The notes beneath the pieces were generated by a model that was given only the letters and a program-made list of their open reading frames with translations, did not search any database and was not told the origin of the DNA. The position numbers and the translations under genes were made by a program. From assembly GCA_036154955.1 (NCBI GenBank), contig JAYZWL010000067.1:62001-126000 (forward strand): a DNA stretch of 64,000 nucleotides. Direction: 5' to 3'. This document shows positions 45,135 through 56,433 of the stretch, one piece after another. The DNA comes from Albimonas sp036154955. GTDB lineage: Bacteria; Pseudomonadota; Alphaproteobacteria; Rhodobacterales; Rhodobacteraceae. Numbering within the stretch: position 1 is the stretch's first letter; each line of letters starts with the position of its first letter.

Positions 45135-46820
45135 TTATTCGTCTTCCAGCCGGGTCACGATGCAGGTCATCACCGGCTTCTTGCCCCAGCGGCGGGAGCA
45201 GACCTGGCGGGCGGCGCGGTTGGCGGCGTCCTCGATGTCCTTGTCCGACCGCTTCTTCTTGGGCAGCCCGTCCACGGCGTCGTCCACCGCGTCGTAGATC
45301 ATGTCGGCCAGCGGGGCCGGCCAGCCCTCGCTTTCCTCCGGCCCGCCCAGCACCCGGATCTCCGGGTCGGCCAGCAGCTCTCCGGTCTCGTCCACCACCA
45401 GCGCGATGATGACATGCCCCTGCCGCGCCAGCTTGAGGCGGGAGCGAACGACCCCGTCCATCGCCCCGACCAGCGTCTGCCCGTCGAGGTAGAGCCGCCC
45501 GGTCTGCACCTCGTCCAGGATCCGCGGCCGGTCGCCGTCGATCGCCACCACGGTCCCGTTGGGCGCGGGGATGGCGGGCACCTGCAGCGTGCCGGCGAAG
45601 GCCGAATGCTCGACCAGATGGCGATGCTCGCCATGCATCGGCACCGCGATCCGGGGCTTCAGCGCCTCGTAGAGCACCCGCAGGTCCTCCTTGCGCGCGT
45701 GGCCGGAGACGTGGATGCGGCCGCCCAGACCCGGGCTCGCCTCATCCACCACCTGCACGCCGCGTTCGGAGAGCTGGTTCCAGATCCGCGCCACCCCCGG
45801 CTCGTTGCCCGGAATGGTCTTGGAGGAGAAGATCACCATGTCCCCCTCGCCCAGCGACACGGTGGGGTGGGAGCCGTTGGCGATGCGCGCCAGCGCCGCC
45901 CGCCCCTCGCCCTGCGACCCGGTGGTGAGGTAGAGCACATGCTCCGACGGCACGTCGCGCGCGTCGTAATCGGAGATGGTGCGCGGGAAGTCGGTCAGCT
46001 CCCCCGTCTCCACCGCCGCGGCGATCATCCGGTCCATGGCCCGGCCGACCAGCACCACCGCCCGCCCGCAATCCGCCGCCGCGATGGCGAGCGAGCGCAG
46101 GCGCGCCACGTTGGAGGCGAAGGTCGTCGCCGCCACCGCGCCCTTGGCCGACGAGATCAAGGCCTTGAGCGGCTCCATCACCTCGGCCTCGGAGCCGCCA
46201 TGGCCCGGCAGGAACACGTTGGTCGAGTCGCAGACCATGGCCTGCACCCCCTCCGCCCCGATGGCGCGGAAGGCGGCGAGGTCGAAGGGCTCGCCCATCT
46301 GCGGGGTCTCGTCGACCTTGAAGTCGCCGGTATGCACCACCCTTCCGGCGGGGGTGTCGATCACCAGGCTGGAGGCCTCGGGGATCGAATGGGTGACCGG
46401 CTGGAAGCGGACCTTGAACTTGCCGACCTTCACCGGCTTGTCGGTTCCCACGATCTTGAGGCAGTTGGGGTTGACCCCCGCCTCCTCCAGCTTGCGGCGG
46501 ATATGCACCCCGGTGAAGGGCCGCGCATAGATCGGGGCCTTGAGCATCGGCCACAGCCGGCCGAGGCCCCCGATATGGTCCTCATGCGCGTGGGTCGCGA
46601 AGATCGCGTCCAGCTTGTCGGCCCGCTCGGCGATGAAGGAGGGGTCGGCCATCACCAGTTCGATGCCCGGGCTCGACTCCATGTCGCCGAAACCGACGCC
46701 GCAGTCGACCATGATCCAACGGCGATCGGCCCCGCGGCCATAGCCGTAGAGATACATGTTCATCCCGATCTCGCCGGCGCCTCCAAGCGCCACGAAGACC
46801 AGTTCGGCGTCGTCTGCCAT
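45135..46820 (-). CDS. rnj: ribonuclease J
   Basis: Metallo-beta-lactamase-fold endo- and 5'-3' exoribonuclease for RNA maturation and decay in the cytoplasm. The 561 aa contain HAHEDH (77-82), the signature metal motif, followed by GGLGRLW. Further features are the beta-CASP region, VHTGDFKVDETP, and HVSGHARKEDLRVLYEALKP. Alphaproteobacteria commonly carry one RNase J next to coaX, birA and nuoN, as here. The start is eight bases after the coaX stop. Confidence 0.94.
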   Translation of the reverse strand: MADDAELVFVALGGAGEIGMNMYLYGYGRGADRRWIMVDCGVGFGDMESSPGIELVMADPSFIAERADKLDAIFATHAHEDHIGGLGRLWPMLKAPIYARPFTGVHIRRKLEEAGVNPNCLKIVGTDKPVKVGKFKVRFQPVTHSIPEASSLVIDTPAGRVVHTGDFKVDETPQMGEPFDLAAFRAIGAEGVQAMVCDSTNVFLPGHGGSEAEVMEPLKALISSAKGAVAATTFASNVARLRSLAIAAADCGRAVVLVGRAMDRMIAAAVETGELTDFPRTISDYDARDVPSEHVLYLTTGSQGEGRAALARIANGSHPTVSLGEGDMVIFSSKTIPGNEPGVARIWNQLSERGVQVVDEASPGLGGRIHVSGHARKEDLRVLYEALKPRIAVPMHGEHRHLVEHSAFAGTLQVPAIPAPNGTVVAIDGDRPRILDEVQTGRLYLDGQTLVGAMDGVVRSRLKLARQGHVIIALVVDETGELLADPEIRVLGGPEESEGWPAPLADMIYDAVDDAVDGLPKKKRSDKDIEDAANRAARQVCSRRWGKKPVMTCIVTRLEDE

Positions 46821-46827
46821 GCGTTGT

Positions 46828-47604
46828 TCAGCCTTGTTTTCTGTTCAATTCGTAAATCGCGGCCAGCCCGCGCAGGGTCAGGTCGCCGTCCACCACGTCG
46901 ATCACGTCGGTGCCCCGGGCGAACAGGGGCGACAGGCCGCCGGTGGCGATCACCTGCATTTTGCGCCCGCGTTCGTCCATGATGCGCCGGCAGAGTCCCT
47001 CCACCAGCGAAACATAGCCCCAGTAAATGCCTGACTGCATGCACGCAACCGTATTCAGCCCGATCACCTTCTCCGGCTTGGTCACGTCGATCTCCGGCAG
47101 CGCCGTCGCGGCGTTCTCCAGCGCCTTCAGCGCCAGGTTCACGCCGGGCGCGATGATGCCGCCCTCATAGGCCCCGTCGACCCCCACCACGTCCAGCGTG
47201 GTGGCCGTGCCGAAGTCCACCACGATCACGTCGCCGCCATAGGTCCGGAAGGCCGAGACCGAGTTGACCAGCCGGTCCGAGCCGACCCGGGTGTTGGGCT
47301 CGACCCGGATGTCGATCCCGATCTCGGTGCCCGGCTTGTTCACGATGAAGGGCCGCTGGCCGAAATACTTGTCGGCGAGCACCCGCAGATTGAACAGCGT
47401 GCCCGCGGCGGTGGACGAGATCACCACGCCGTCGATCTGGCTGGACGACACCCCGTGATGGTTCATCAGCTGCCGCAACCAGACGAAATACTCGTCCGCC
47501 GTGCGCTTCACATCCGTCGCGCAGCGCCAGTCGGCCAGAAACGCCGTGCCGTCATGCAGGGCGAACACGCTGTTGGTGTTGCCGACGTCGATGGCCAGAA
47601 GCAT
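46828..47604 (-). CDS. coaX: type III pantothenate kinase
   Basis: First step of CoA synthesis: phosphorylates pantothenate with ATP; unlike the type I enzyme, it is not inhibited by CoA. The 258 aa have the ASKHA phosphate loop DVGNTNSVFA (6-15), NKPGTEIGIDIRV, GSDRLVNS and VDFGTATTLDVV. Length is normal. It lies between birA and rnj, 48 bases after birA, in the downstream part of the nuo transcript. With coaD at the other end of the window, two CoA steps are covered. Confidence 0.95.
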   Translation of the reverse strand: MLLAIDVGNTNSVFALHDGTAFLADWRCATDVKRTADEYFVWLRQLMNHHGVSSSQIDGVVISSTAAGTLFNLRVLADKYFGQRPFIVNKPGTEIGIDIRVEPNTRVGSDRLVNSVSAFRTYGGDVIVVDFGTATTLDVVGVDGAYEGGIIAPGVNLALKALENAATALPEIDVTKPEKVIGLNTVACMQSGIYWGYVSLVEGLCRRIMDERGRKMQVIATGGLSPLFARGTDVIDVVDGDLTLRGLAAIYELNRKQG

Positions 47605-47652
47605 GGGGGCTCTCTCCTCCGGGAGCGGGTCTGCGAGGCGTCCTCGGGGCGT

Positions 47653-48402
47653 TCAGGGAAAGAACACCTCGGCCGCGGCGATCTTGCGCGCGCCCTGCGG
47701 GGTTTCAAGGATCAATGCGCCGTCGGGGTCGAGATCCGCGAACACGCCGGCGACCGTCTCACGCGGGAGGCGGGCTTCGATGCGCTGCCCTAGCCGGGCG
47801 GCGCGGGCGAGCCAGGCGTCGCGCAGCGGCCCGAAGCCCTGGGCGCGGTAAAGGTCCAGCCAGCGGGCGAAACCGGCGGCGAGCTCGCGCAGCGCGTCCT
47901 CCGGGTCCGGCGCCGCGCCCAGCAGGTCGGCCAGCGCCACCGGCGGAAAGGCCGCGCCGGGTTGCGGCGCCGGCGCATGGGCCAGGTTCACGCCGATGCC
48001 GACCGACACCCAGTCCAGCGCCTCGCCCCTGCCCTCGCTCTCCAGCAGGATGCCGCAGACCTTGCCGCCTTCGATCAGCGCGTCGTTGGGCCACTTGGTC
48101 TCGATCCGACGGCCGGGGGCCAGGGCGCCCAGCATGTCGGCCACTGCCAGCGAGGACACGAAGCTCAGCCGCGCCGCGTCCTTGGCCCCCATCCGGGGCC
48201 GCAGCAGCAGCGTCGCGGCGAGGTTGCCGCCCGGGTCGCCCCAGGCGTTCCCGCGCCGGCCCCGCCCGGCGGTCTGCCGGCGCGCCATGATCCAGACCGG
48301 GCCCGGAACCCCGGCCGAGGCGCGGGCCCGCGCCTCGTCCATGGTCGATCCGGTCTCCTCCAGGATCTCGACGCCGTAGCCCCGCGGCCAGTCCGCGCCC
48401 AT
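47653..48402 (-). CDS. birA: biotin-[acetyl-CoA-carboxylase] ligase
   Basis: Activates biotin to biotinyl-AMP and attaches it to carboxylase BCCP domains. At 249 aa this is the short group I form without the N-terminal DNA-binding domain, so it does not repress bio genes. Seen: the ligase loop GRGRRGNAWGDPGGN near 46-60, KWPNDALIEGGKVCGILLE, and the C-terminal beta domain. It starts seven bases after nuoN and is expected to be co-transcribed with the complex I genes. Confidence 0.94.
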   Translation of the reverse strand: MGADWPRGYGVEILEETGSTMDEARARASAGVPGPVWIMARRQTAGRGRRGNAWGDPGGNLAATLLLRPRMGAKDAARLSFVSSLAVADMLGALAPGRRIETKWPNDALIEGGKVCGILLESEGRGEALDWVSVGIGVNLAHAPAPQPGAAFPPVALADLLGAAPDPEDALRELAAGFARWLDLYRAQGFGPLRDAWLARAARLGQRIEARLPRETVAGVFADLDPDGALILETPQGARKIAAAEVFFP

Positions 48403-48409
48403 CAGGGTC

Positions 48410-49852
48410 TCAGTGGAACAGCGAGGCGGCGGCGGCTTCGGCCAGCACCGGAACGCCGAACATGTTCACCACCGGCAGCCAGCCCACGCCCATGATCAGC
48501 GCCGAGGCGGCCAGCGCCACGCCATGCACCAGCGGCATCGGCCCGGTCAGGCCCTGCTCCGCCTCGTCGAAATACATGATCTTGACGATGCGCAGGTAGT
48601 AGAAGGCGCCGATCACCGAGGCCACCGCGCCGGCCACCGCCAGCGGGGTCAGCCCGGCCTCGACCGCGGCCATGAACACGAACCACTTGCCGAAGAACCC
48701 GACCAGCGGCGGGATGCCGGCGAGGCTGAAGAACAGCGCCCCCATGGCCAGCGCCTGCCCCGGACGGGACTTGGACAGACCCGCGAGGTCGGAGATCTGG
48801 GTCACCGGCTTGCCGTCCCGCTCCATGGTCAGGATGAAGGCGAAGACGCCGATGTTCATCGACACGTAGATGGCGAGGTAGATCAGCAGCGACCGCGCGC
48901 CTTCCTCGGTGCCGGCGGCGAGGCCGACCAGCGCGAAGCCCATATGGGCGATCGAGGAATAGGCCATCAGCCGCTTCAGGTTGGTCTGCCCGATCGCGGC
49001 GATGGAGCCGAGGAACATCGAGGCCACCGCCAGGAAGGCGAGGATCTGCTGCCAGTCGGCCACCGCGCCGCCGAACCCGTCGTAGAGCACACGGGCGAAC
49101 AGCGCCGCCGCCGCCGCCTTGGGGGCCGTGGCGAAGAAGCCGGTCACCGGGGTCGGCGCGCCCTCGTAGACGTCCGGCGTCCACATGTGGAACGGCGCGG
49201 CGGAGACCTTGAAGGCGAGCCCCGCGCAGAGGAAGGCCAGCCCGAACAGCATGCCCAGCGAGGTCCCGTGCTCCGCCACCTCGGCGATGGAGGCGAACTT
49301 GGTCGACCCCGAATAGCCGTAGACCAGCGAGGCGCCGTAGAGCAGCAGGCCCGAGCTGAGCGCGCCCAGCACGAAATACTTCAGCCCGGCTTCCGTGGAC
49401 CGCAGGCTGTCGCGCCGGAACGCCGCGACGACGTAGAGCGCCAGCGACTGCAGCTCCAGCCCCATGTAGAGCACCATCAGGTCGCCGGCCGAGACCATGA
49501 CCATCATGCCCAGCACCGCCAGCGTCACCAGCACGGGATATTCGAACTTGGCCAGGTCGTGCCGGCGCATGTAGCCGTCGGACAGGATCAGCATGATCGC
49601 CGCGCCGAACAGGATCACCACCTTGGCGAAGCGCGCGAAGCCGTCGGCGACGAAGCCGCCGTTGAAGGCCGTCGCCTCTCCGGTTCCGAAGCCCGCGATC
49701 AGGCCCAGCGCGATCATCACCGCCGCGGTGGCCCAGGTCAGCCCGCTGGTCAGCTTGTCGCCGGGCCCGTAGGCGCCGGCCATCAGGCCGACCATCGCCC
49801 AGATCGCCAGCAGCAGTTCCGGCAGGATGACCGTTACGTCTTGGCTCAGCAT
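48410..49852 (-). CDS. nuoN: NADH-quinone oxidoreductase subunit N
   Basis: Antiporter-like proton-pumping membrane subunit of complex I. The 480 aa show about 14 helices. Conserved pieces: VLYMGLELQSLALYVVAAF with the key Glu of helix 5, GLAFKVSAAPFHMWTPDVYEGAP with the helix 7-8 Lys and broken helix, and RLMAYSSIAHMGF. It follows nuoM by one base. The last complex I gene of the operon. Confidence 0.95.
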   Translation of the reverse strand: MLSQDVTVILPELLLAIWAMVGLMAGAYGPGDKLTSGLTWATAAVMIALGLIAGFGTGEATAFNGGFVADGFARFAKVVILFGAAIMLILSDGYMRRHDLAKFEYPVLVTLAVLGMMVMVSAGDLMVLYMGLELQSLALYVVAAFRRDSLRSTEAGLKYFVLGALSSGLLLYGASLVYGYSGSTKFASIAEVAEHGTSLGMLFGLAFLCAGLAFKVSAAPFHMWTPDVYEGAPTPVTGFFATAPKAAAAALFARVLYDGFGGAVADWQQILAFLAVASMFLGSIAAIGQTNLKRLMAYSSIAHMGFALVGLAAGTEEGARSLLIYLAIYVSMNIGVFAFILTMERDGKPVTQISDLAGLSKSRPGQALAMGALFFSLAGIPPLVGFFGKWFVFMAAVEAGLTPLAVAGAVASVIGAFYYLRIVKIMYFDEAEQGLTGPMPLVHGVALAASALIMGVGWLPVVNMFGVPVLAEAAAASLFH

Positions 49853-49853
49853 G

Positions 49854-51424
<1,571 letters not shown>

Positions 51425-51425
<1 letters not shown>

Positions 51426-53401
51426 CAGTGGGCGCTCCCGCCGACGGAGAGCCAGGTCACGAGGATCGAGACGCCGATCAGCATGACGAAGGCGTAATGG
51501 AACACGTATCCCGACTGGCCGCGGCCCGCGAGCCGCGTGACCCAGGGGATGATCCCCATGGCCACCCCGTTGATCGCGCCGTCGACCGTCGCCGTGTCGC
51601 CCTTCTTCCAGAAGAAGGAGCCGAGCCACATGGCCGGGCGCACGATGATCAGCGCGTAGAGCTCGTCGAAATACCACTTGTTGAGCAGGAACTGATAGGC
51701 GCCGTGATGGCGCTCCGCCAGCTCGCGCGGCAGGGACGGGTTGACGATGTAGAACCACCAGCTGACCGCGAACCCGCCGAGCATCGCCAGGAACGGCGCG
51801 AGCTTCACCAGCGCCGGCACCGAGTGGCTGTCATGCATGACGTGGTTGGTCTCGTGGTTCATGTAGATCGCCGCGCCGAACCATTCCTCCGAATGATGGC
51901 CGATGAAGCCGCCGAAGAAGGCCATGCCCGCCAGCACCGCGCCCGCGCCGAGGATGTAGAGCGGCCACATCATCACCGCCGGGCTCTCATGCGCATGCTC
52001 CCAGTGCTTCCGGTCGCGGGTCTCCCCGTAGAAGGTCAGGAAGATCAGGCGCCAGGAGTAGAAGGAGGTGAAGGCCGCCGCGATCACCAGCAGGGTGAAG
52101 GAGAACTCGCCGACCGCGGTATGGGCCGCGAAGGCGCCCTCGATGATCGCGTCCTTCGACACGAAGCCGGCGAAGCCGATCGGCAGGCCCAGCAGGTCGT
52201 AGGAGAACGGGATGCCGACGCCGGTGATGGCCAGCGTGCCCAGCATCATCATCGCGAAGGTGACGGGGATCTTCTCCTTCAGCTGGCCGTATTTCCGCAT
52301 GTCCTGCTCATGGTGCATCGCGTGGATGACCGAGCCGGCCCCGAGGAACAGCAGCGCCTTGAAGAAGGCGTGAGTGAACAGGTGGAACATCGCCGCCTGG
52401 TAGTAACCCACGCCCGCCGCGACGAACATGTAGCCGAGCTGCGAGCAGGTCGAATAGGCGATCACCCGCTTGATGTCGTTCTGCACCAGCCCGACCGTCG
52501 CCGCGAAGAAGGCGGTGATGCCGCCGACCACGGTGATGAAGCCGGTGGCCATCGGCGCGTATTCCATGATCGGCGACATGCGGCAGACGAGGAACACGCC
52601 CGCGGTCACCATGGTCGCCGCGTGGATCAGCGCCGAAACCGGGGTCGGCCCCTCCATCGCGTCGGGCAGCCAGGTGTGCAGCATGAACTGCGCCGACTTG
52701 CCCATGGCGCCGATGAACAGCAGGAAGCAGGCCAGCTCCGCCGCGTTCCAGTCGGTCCACAGGAACCGCACCGAGGTCTCCGCCAGGTGATGGGCCTGCC
52801 CGAAGATGGTGTCGAGCTCAATCGAGTCGGTCAGCAGGTAGAGCGTGAAGATGCCCAGCAGGAAGCCGAAATCGCCGACGCGGTTGACCACGAAGGCCTT
52901 CATCGCCGCGGCGTTGGCCGAGGGCTTCTTCCACCAGAACCCGATCAGCAGGTAGGAGGCGACGCCCACCCCCTCCCAGCCGAAGAACAGCTGCAGCAGG
53001 TTGTCGCCCGTCACCAGCGCCAGCATGGCGAAGGAGAAGAAGGACAGGTAGGCGAAGAAGCGCGGCTTGGCGTCGTCCTCCTCCATGTAGCCCATGGAGT
53101 AGAGGTGAACGAGCGCCGAGACCGAGCAGACCACGCACAGCATCACCGAGGTCAGCCGGTCGAGCCGGATGCCCCAGTCGATGGCGAGCGTCCCGCTGTC
53201 CACCCAGCGCATCAGCACCAGATGCTCCGCCTCCTCGGGCAGCGCGAAGAACACGATCCAGGCGAAGACGGCCGCGACCATCATGATGCCGGTGGTGACC
53301 AGCATCGCGCCCTTCTCGCCCGTCCAGCGCCAGCCGAAGCCGGCGATCAGCGACCCGGCGAAGGGGGCGAGCAGAATGAAGAGGACCAGGCTTTCGAGCA
53401 T
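51425..53401 (-). CDS. nuoL: NADH-quinone oxidoreductase subunit L
   Basis: Distal antiporter-like proton-pumping subunit of complex I with the long lateral helix. The 658 aa have LFFGWEGVGVASYLLIGFWW with the helix 5 Glu, GKSAQFMLHTWLPDAMEGPTP split here by its Lys, and DIKRVIAYSTCSQLGYMF. The C-terminal part contains the amphipathic lateral helix region and a final anchoring helix. It follows nuoK by four bases. Confidence 0.96.
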
Positions 53402-53405
53402 CGGA

Positions 53406-53726
53406 TCAGCCCTTCATCATGTTCACGTCCTCGACCGCGATGCTTCCGCGGTTGCGGAAGAAGCAGACGAGGATGGCGAGGCCGATGGCGGCCTCGGCCG
53501 CCGCGACGGTCAGCACGAACAGGGTGAACACCTGCCCGGCGAGGTCGCCGAGATGCGCCGAAAAGGCCACGAAATTGATGTTGACCGCGAGCAGCATGAG
53601 CTCGATCGACATCAGGATGATGATGATGTTCTTCCGGTTCAGGAAGATCCCGAAGATGCCGGTGACGAAAAGGATCGCCCCCACCGTCAGATAGTGCTCG
53701 AGGCCGATGCCCGCCGCGCTGTCCAT
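53406..53726 (-). CDS. nuoK: NADH-quinone oxidoreductase subunit K
   Basis: Small three-helix proton-channel subunit of complex I, 106 aa. The essential membrane glutamates are in MSIELMLLAVNINFVAF and TVAAAEAAIGLAILV. A few residues precede the common start of the family (GLEHYLTVGA), so an internal start is conceivable, but no ATG is placed better. It lies 22 bases after nuoJ. Confidence 0.95.
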   Translation of the reverse strand: MDSAAGIGLEHYLTVGAILFVTGIFGIFLNRKNIIIILMSIELMLLAVNINFVAFSAHLGDLAGQVFTLFVLTVAAAEAAIGLAILVCFFRNRGSIAVEDVNMMKG

Positions 53727-53748
53727 GTCAGTCCCCTTCGTCCCGAAC

Positions 53749-54363
53749 TCAGATGCCCTGGCCCGGCTTGATGTCTTTCAGCTCGATCGCCTCGTGCCGC
53801 TCGCGGTGCATCTGGGCGATCACGCTCTGCCGCTTGACCCCCGGCTTGTGGCGCAGGGTCAGCACGATGGCGCCGATCATCGCCACCAGCAGCACCATGC
53901 CCGCGAGCTGGAAGAGCAGCACGTAGTCGGTGTAGATCAGCCGCCCCAGCGCGCGGGTGTTCTCCACATCCGCGGGGATCGGCGCGACGGCGGCGCGCAG
54001 CTCGGGCGCGGCGTCCGCGAAGACCCAGGACCCGGCCACCAGGCCCAGCTGGATCAGCAGCACCAGCCCGATCAGCAGGCCCACCGGCAGATAGTCGGAG
54101 AAGCCCGCGCGAAGCTCGGCGAAGTCGACGTCGAGCATCATCACCACGAACAGGAACAGCACCGCCACCGCGCCCACGTAGACGATGGCCAGCAGCATGG
54201 CCACGAACTCCGCCCCCACCAGCACGAACAGGCCGGAGCAGGAGAAGAAGGCCAGGATCAGCCACAGCACCGAATGCACCGGGTTGCGGGCCAGCACGGT
54301 CAGCAGCCCGGCGGCGATGGCCGAACAGGCGAACAGGTAGAAGGCGATCGTGGCCACGGTCAT
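53749..54363 (-). CDS. nuoJ: NADH-quinone oxidoreductase subunit J
   Basis: Five-helix membrane subunit of complex I, 204 aa, with the pi-bulge helix region FVAMLLAIVYVGAVAVLFLF that couples quinone chemistry to pumping. The C-terminal tail is polar (RERHEAIELKDIKPGQGI). The small lipoprotein gene ends 34 bases upstream on the same strand, separating it from nuoI. Confidence 0.95.
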   Translation of the reverse strand: MTVATIAFYLFACSAIAAGLLTVLARNPVHSVLWLILAFFSCSGLFVLVGAEFVAMLLAIVYVGAVAVLFLFVVMMLDVDFAELRAGFSDYLPVGLLIGLVLLIQLGLVAGSWVFADAAPELRAAVAPIPADVENTRALGRLIYTDYVLLFQLAGMVLLVAMIGAIVLTLRHKPGVKRQSVIAQMHRERHEAIELKDIKPGQGI

Positions 54364-54397
54364 GCGCAGATCCTCTTGTCGCGCGCCGGCCCGAGGC

Positions 54398-54823
54398 TCA
54401 GCGGCAGTCGTTTCCGCGGGCCCGCCAGGACACCGCCCGCCAGGGCGCGTCCGGCGCTGGGTCCGCCCGCTCGAATTCCAGTTCCAGGTCGCACCAGCGT
54501 CGGTAGGTGCGCGGCGAGGCCCAGCCGGCCCCGTAGCCGAAGGCGTAGCCCGGCCGGCCGTAGCCGTAGCCGTAGCCCCAGGGTCCGAACGGCCCCCAGG
54601 GGTAGGGATCGGGCACGACCTCCAGCTTCGCCGTGGACCAGCGCAGGATGCGCCGCCCCTCGGCCTCGGTGGTCGCGTCGGGCACGCCCATTTCGCGCAC
54701 CAGCGACAGTTCCGTGCGGCCCATCAGGGCGCCCATCCGCTCCGCGCGGCTCGGCGCGTCGGTGGTGGCGCAGCCCGCGACCAGCAGCGCCGGCGCAAGG
54801 CAAATCGCGAGCAAGCGTCGCAT
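54398..54823 (-). CDS. small lipoprotein inside the nuo operon, unknown function
   Basis: A 141-aa predicted lipoprotein: basic start, hydrophobic core and lipobox LVAG-C (Cys 18). The mature part starts with a segment (MGRTELSLVREMGVPD, then GRRILRW) that looks like the short SmpA/BamE-type fold pattern, followed by a Gly/Tyr/Pro-rich patch (about 75-100) and a region with three more cysteines in total. GGGAGATG supports the start. It sits between nuoI and nuoJ with gaps of 78 and 34 bases in the same orientation, so it should be transcribed with complex I. Confidence 0.72.
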   Translation of the reverse strand: MRRLLAICLAPALLVAGCATTDAPSRAERMGALMGRTELSLVREMGVPDATTEAEGRRILRWSTAKLEVVPDPYPWGPFGPWGYGYGYGRPGYAFGYGAGWASPRTYRRWCDLELEFERADPAPDAPWRAVSWRARGNDCR

Positions 54824-54901
54824 TCGACATCTCCCGTTCCCCCTTCTCCGACCCTCGGTCAGCGGCGCCCCGCAAAGCCCGCGATCCCTGACGCCCCGCC
54901 C

Positions 54902-55393
54902 TCAGCGGTAGGGCGCGTCCAGCTCCAGGTTGCGGGCGATCTCCCGCTCCCAGCGTTCGCCGTTCGCGAGCAGCTTGTCCTTGTTGTAGAACAGCTCCTC
55001 GCGCGTCTCGGTGGCGAATTCGAAATTCGGCCCCTCGACGATCGCGTCCACCGGGCAGGCTTCCTGGCAGAAGCCGCAATAGATGCACTTGGTCATGTCG
55101 ATGTCGTAGCGCGTGGTCCGGCGGCTGCCGTCCTCCCGCGGTTCGGCCTCGATGGTGATGGCCTGCGCCGGGCAGATCGCCTCGCACAGCTTGCAGGCGA
55201 TGCAGCGTTCCTCGCCGTTCGGGTAGCGGCGCAGCGCATGCTCGCCCCGGAACCGCGGCGAGAGCGGGCCCTTTTCGAACGGGTAGTTCAGCGTCGCCTT
55301 GGGCTTGAAGAAGTATTTGAAGCCCAGGCGGAACCCCGCGACGAAGTCGGCGAGCACGAAGTATCGCGCGGCGCGGGCGTAGGAGAAGGCCAT
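54902..55393 (-). CDS. nuoI: NADH-quinone oxidoreductase subunit I
   Basis: Peripheral-arm subunit with two 4Fe-4S clusters (N6a and N6b) that pass electrons from NuoG to NuoB. The 163 aa contain CIACKLCEAICP (about 64-75) and CIYCGFCQEACP (about 103-114), and the TLNYPFEKGPLSPRFRGEH stretch typical of alphaproteobacterial and mitochondrial subunits. It starts 12 bases after nuoH. Confidence 0.97.
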   Translation of the reverse strand: MAFSYARAARYFVLADFVAGFRLGFKYFFKPKATLNYPFEKGPLSPRFRGEHALRRYPNGEERCIACKLCEAICPAQAITIEAEPREDGSRRTTRYDIDMTKCIYCGFCQEACPVDAIVEGPNFEFATETREELFYNKDKLLANGERWEREIARNLELDAPYR

Positions 55394-55405
55394 GTCAGAT
55401 GCTCC

Positions 55406-56428
55406 TTACCAGCGGGCGTAGCCGGGGACGCCGTACTGCGCCAGGCCGGCGGCGATCACCACCCAGGCCAGCGACAGCGGCAGGAAGACCTTCCAGCCGA
55501 TGCGCATCAGCTGGTCGTAGCGGAAGCGCGGCACGACGGCCTTCACCATGGCGAACATGAAGAAGAAGAACACCGCCTTGAGCACGAACCAGAACACCCC
55601 GTCCGGCAGACCCGGGATCGGCGACAGCCAGCCGCCGAAGAACAGCGTGGTCATCAGCGCGCACATCAGCGTGATGGCCATGTACTCGCCGATCATGAAC
55701 AGCAGGTAGGGCGTGGACGAATACTCGACCTGGTAGCCCGCCACCAGCTCGGATTCAGCTTCCGGCAGGTCGAAGGGCGGACGGTTGGTCTCGGCCAGCG
55801 CGGAGATGAAGAACATGATCATCACCGGGAAATGCGGCAGCCAGTACCAGGAGAACATGCCGTAGTCGCCCCGCTGCGCCTCCACGATCGCCGACAGGTT
55901 CAGCGACCCGGTGGAGATCAGCACGCCCACGATGATCAGGCCGATCGAGACCTCATAGGAAATCATCTGCGCCGCGGAGCGAAGACCGCCCAGGAACGGG
56001 TATTTGGAGTTCGACGCCCAGCCGCCCATGATCACGCCGTAGACCTCCAGCGAGGACACGGCGAAGATGAACAGGATGCCGACATTGATGTCGGACACCA
56101 CCCAGCCCGCGTTGAACGGCACCACCGCCCAGGCGATGGTCGCCAGCACGAAGGAGATCATCGGCGCCAGGAAGAACACGGTCTTGTCCGCGCCCGCCGG
56201 CACCACGATCTCCTTCATCGCGAACTTCAGGAAGTCGGCGAAGGACTGCATCAGGCCGAACGGCCCGACCACGTTGATCGACTTGCGAAGCTGCACCGCG
56301 CCCCAGACCTTTCGGTCCATCCACAGAAGGAAGGCGAGGCTGACCAGCAGGCAGACGGTGACCACCAGGCACTGCAGCAGGATCAAGAGGCCGGGAAGGC
56401 CGTAATCGGACCAGAAGCCGGTTTCCAT
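55406..56428 (-). CDS. nuoH: NADH-quinone oxidoreductase subunit H
   Basis: Eight-helix membrane subunit that forms the quinone chamber with NuoB and NuoD. The 340 aa include RKVWGAVQLRKSINVVGPFG, the acidic loop FDLPEAESELVAGYQVEYS, and VPRFRYDQLMRIGWKVFLPL. Length and order match the family. It follows nuoG by five bases. Confidence 0.97.
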   Translation of the reverse strand: METGFWSDYGLPGLLILLQCLVVTVCLLVSLAFLLWMDRKVWGAVQLRKSINVVGPFGLMQSFADFLKFAMKEIVVPAGADKTVFFLAPMISFVLATIAWAVVPFNAGWVVSDINVGILFIFAVSSLEVYGVIMGGWASNSKYPFLGGLRSAAQMISYEVSIGLIIVGVLISTGSLNLSAIVEAQRGDYGMFSWYWLPHFPVMIMFFISALAETNRPPFDLPEAESELVAGYQVEYSSTPYLLFMIGEYMAITLMCALMTTLFFGGWLSPIPGLPDGVFWFVLKAVFFFFMFAMVKAVVPRFRYDQLMRIGWKVFLPLSLAWVVIAAGLAQYGVPGYARW

Positions 56429-56433
56429 CGCGA

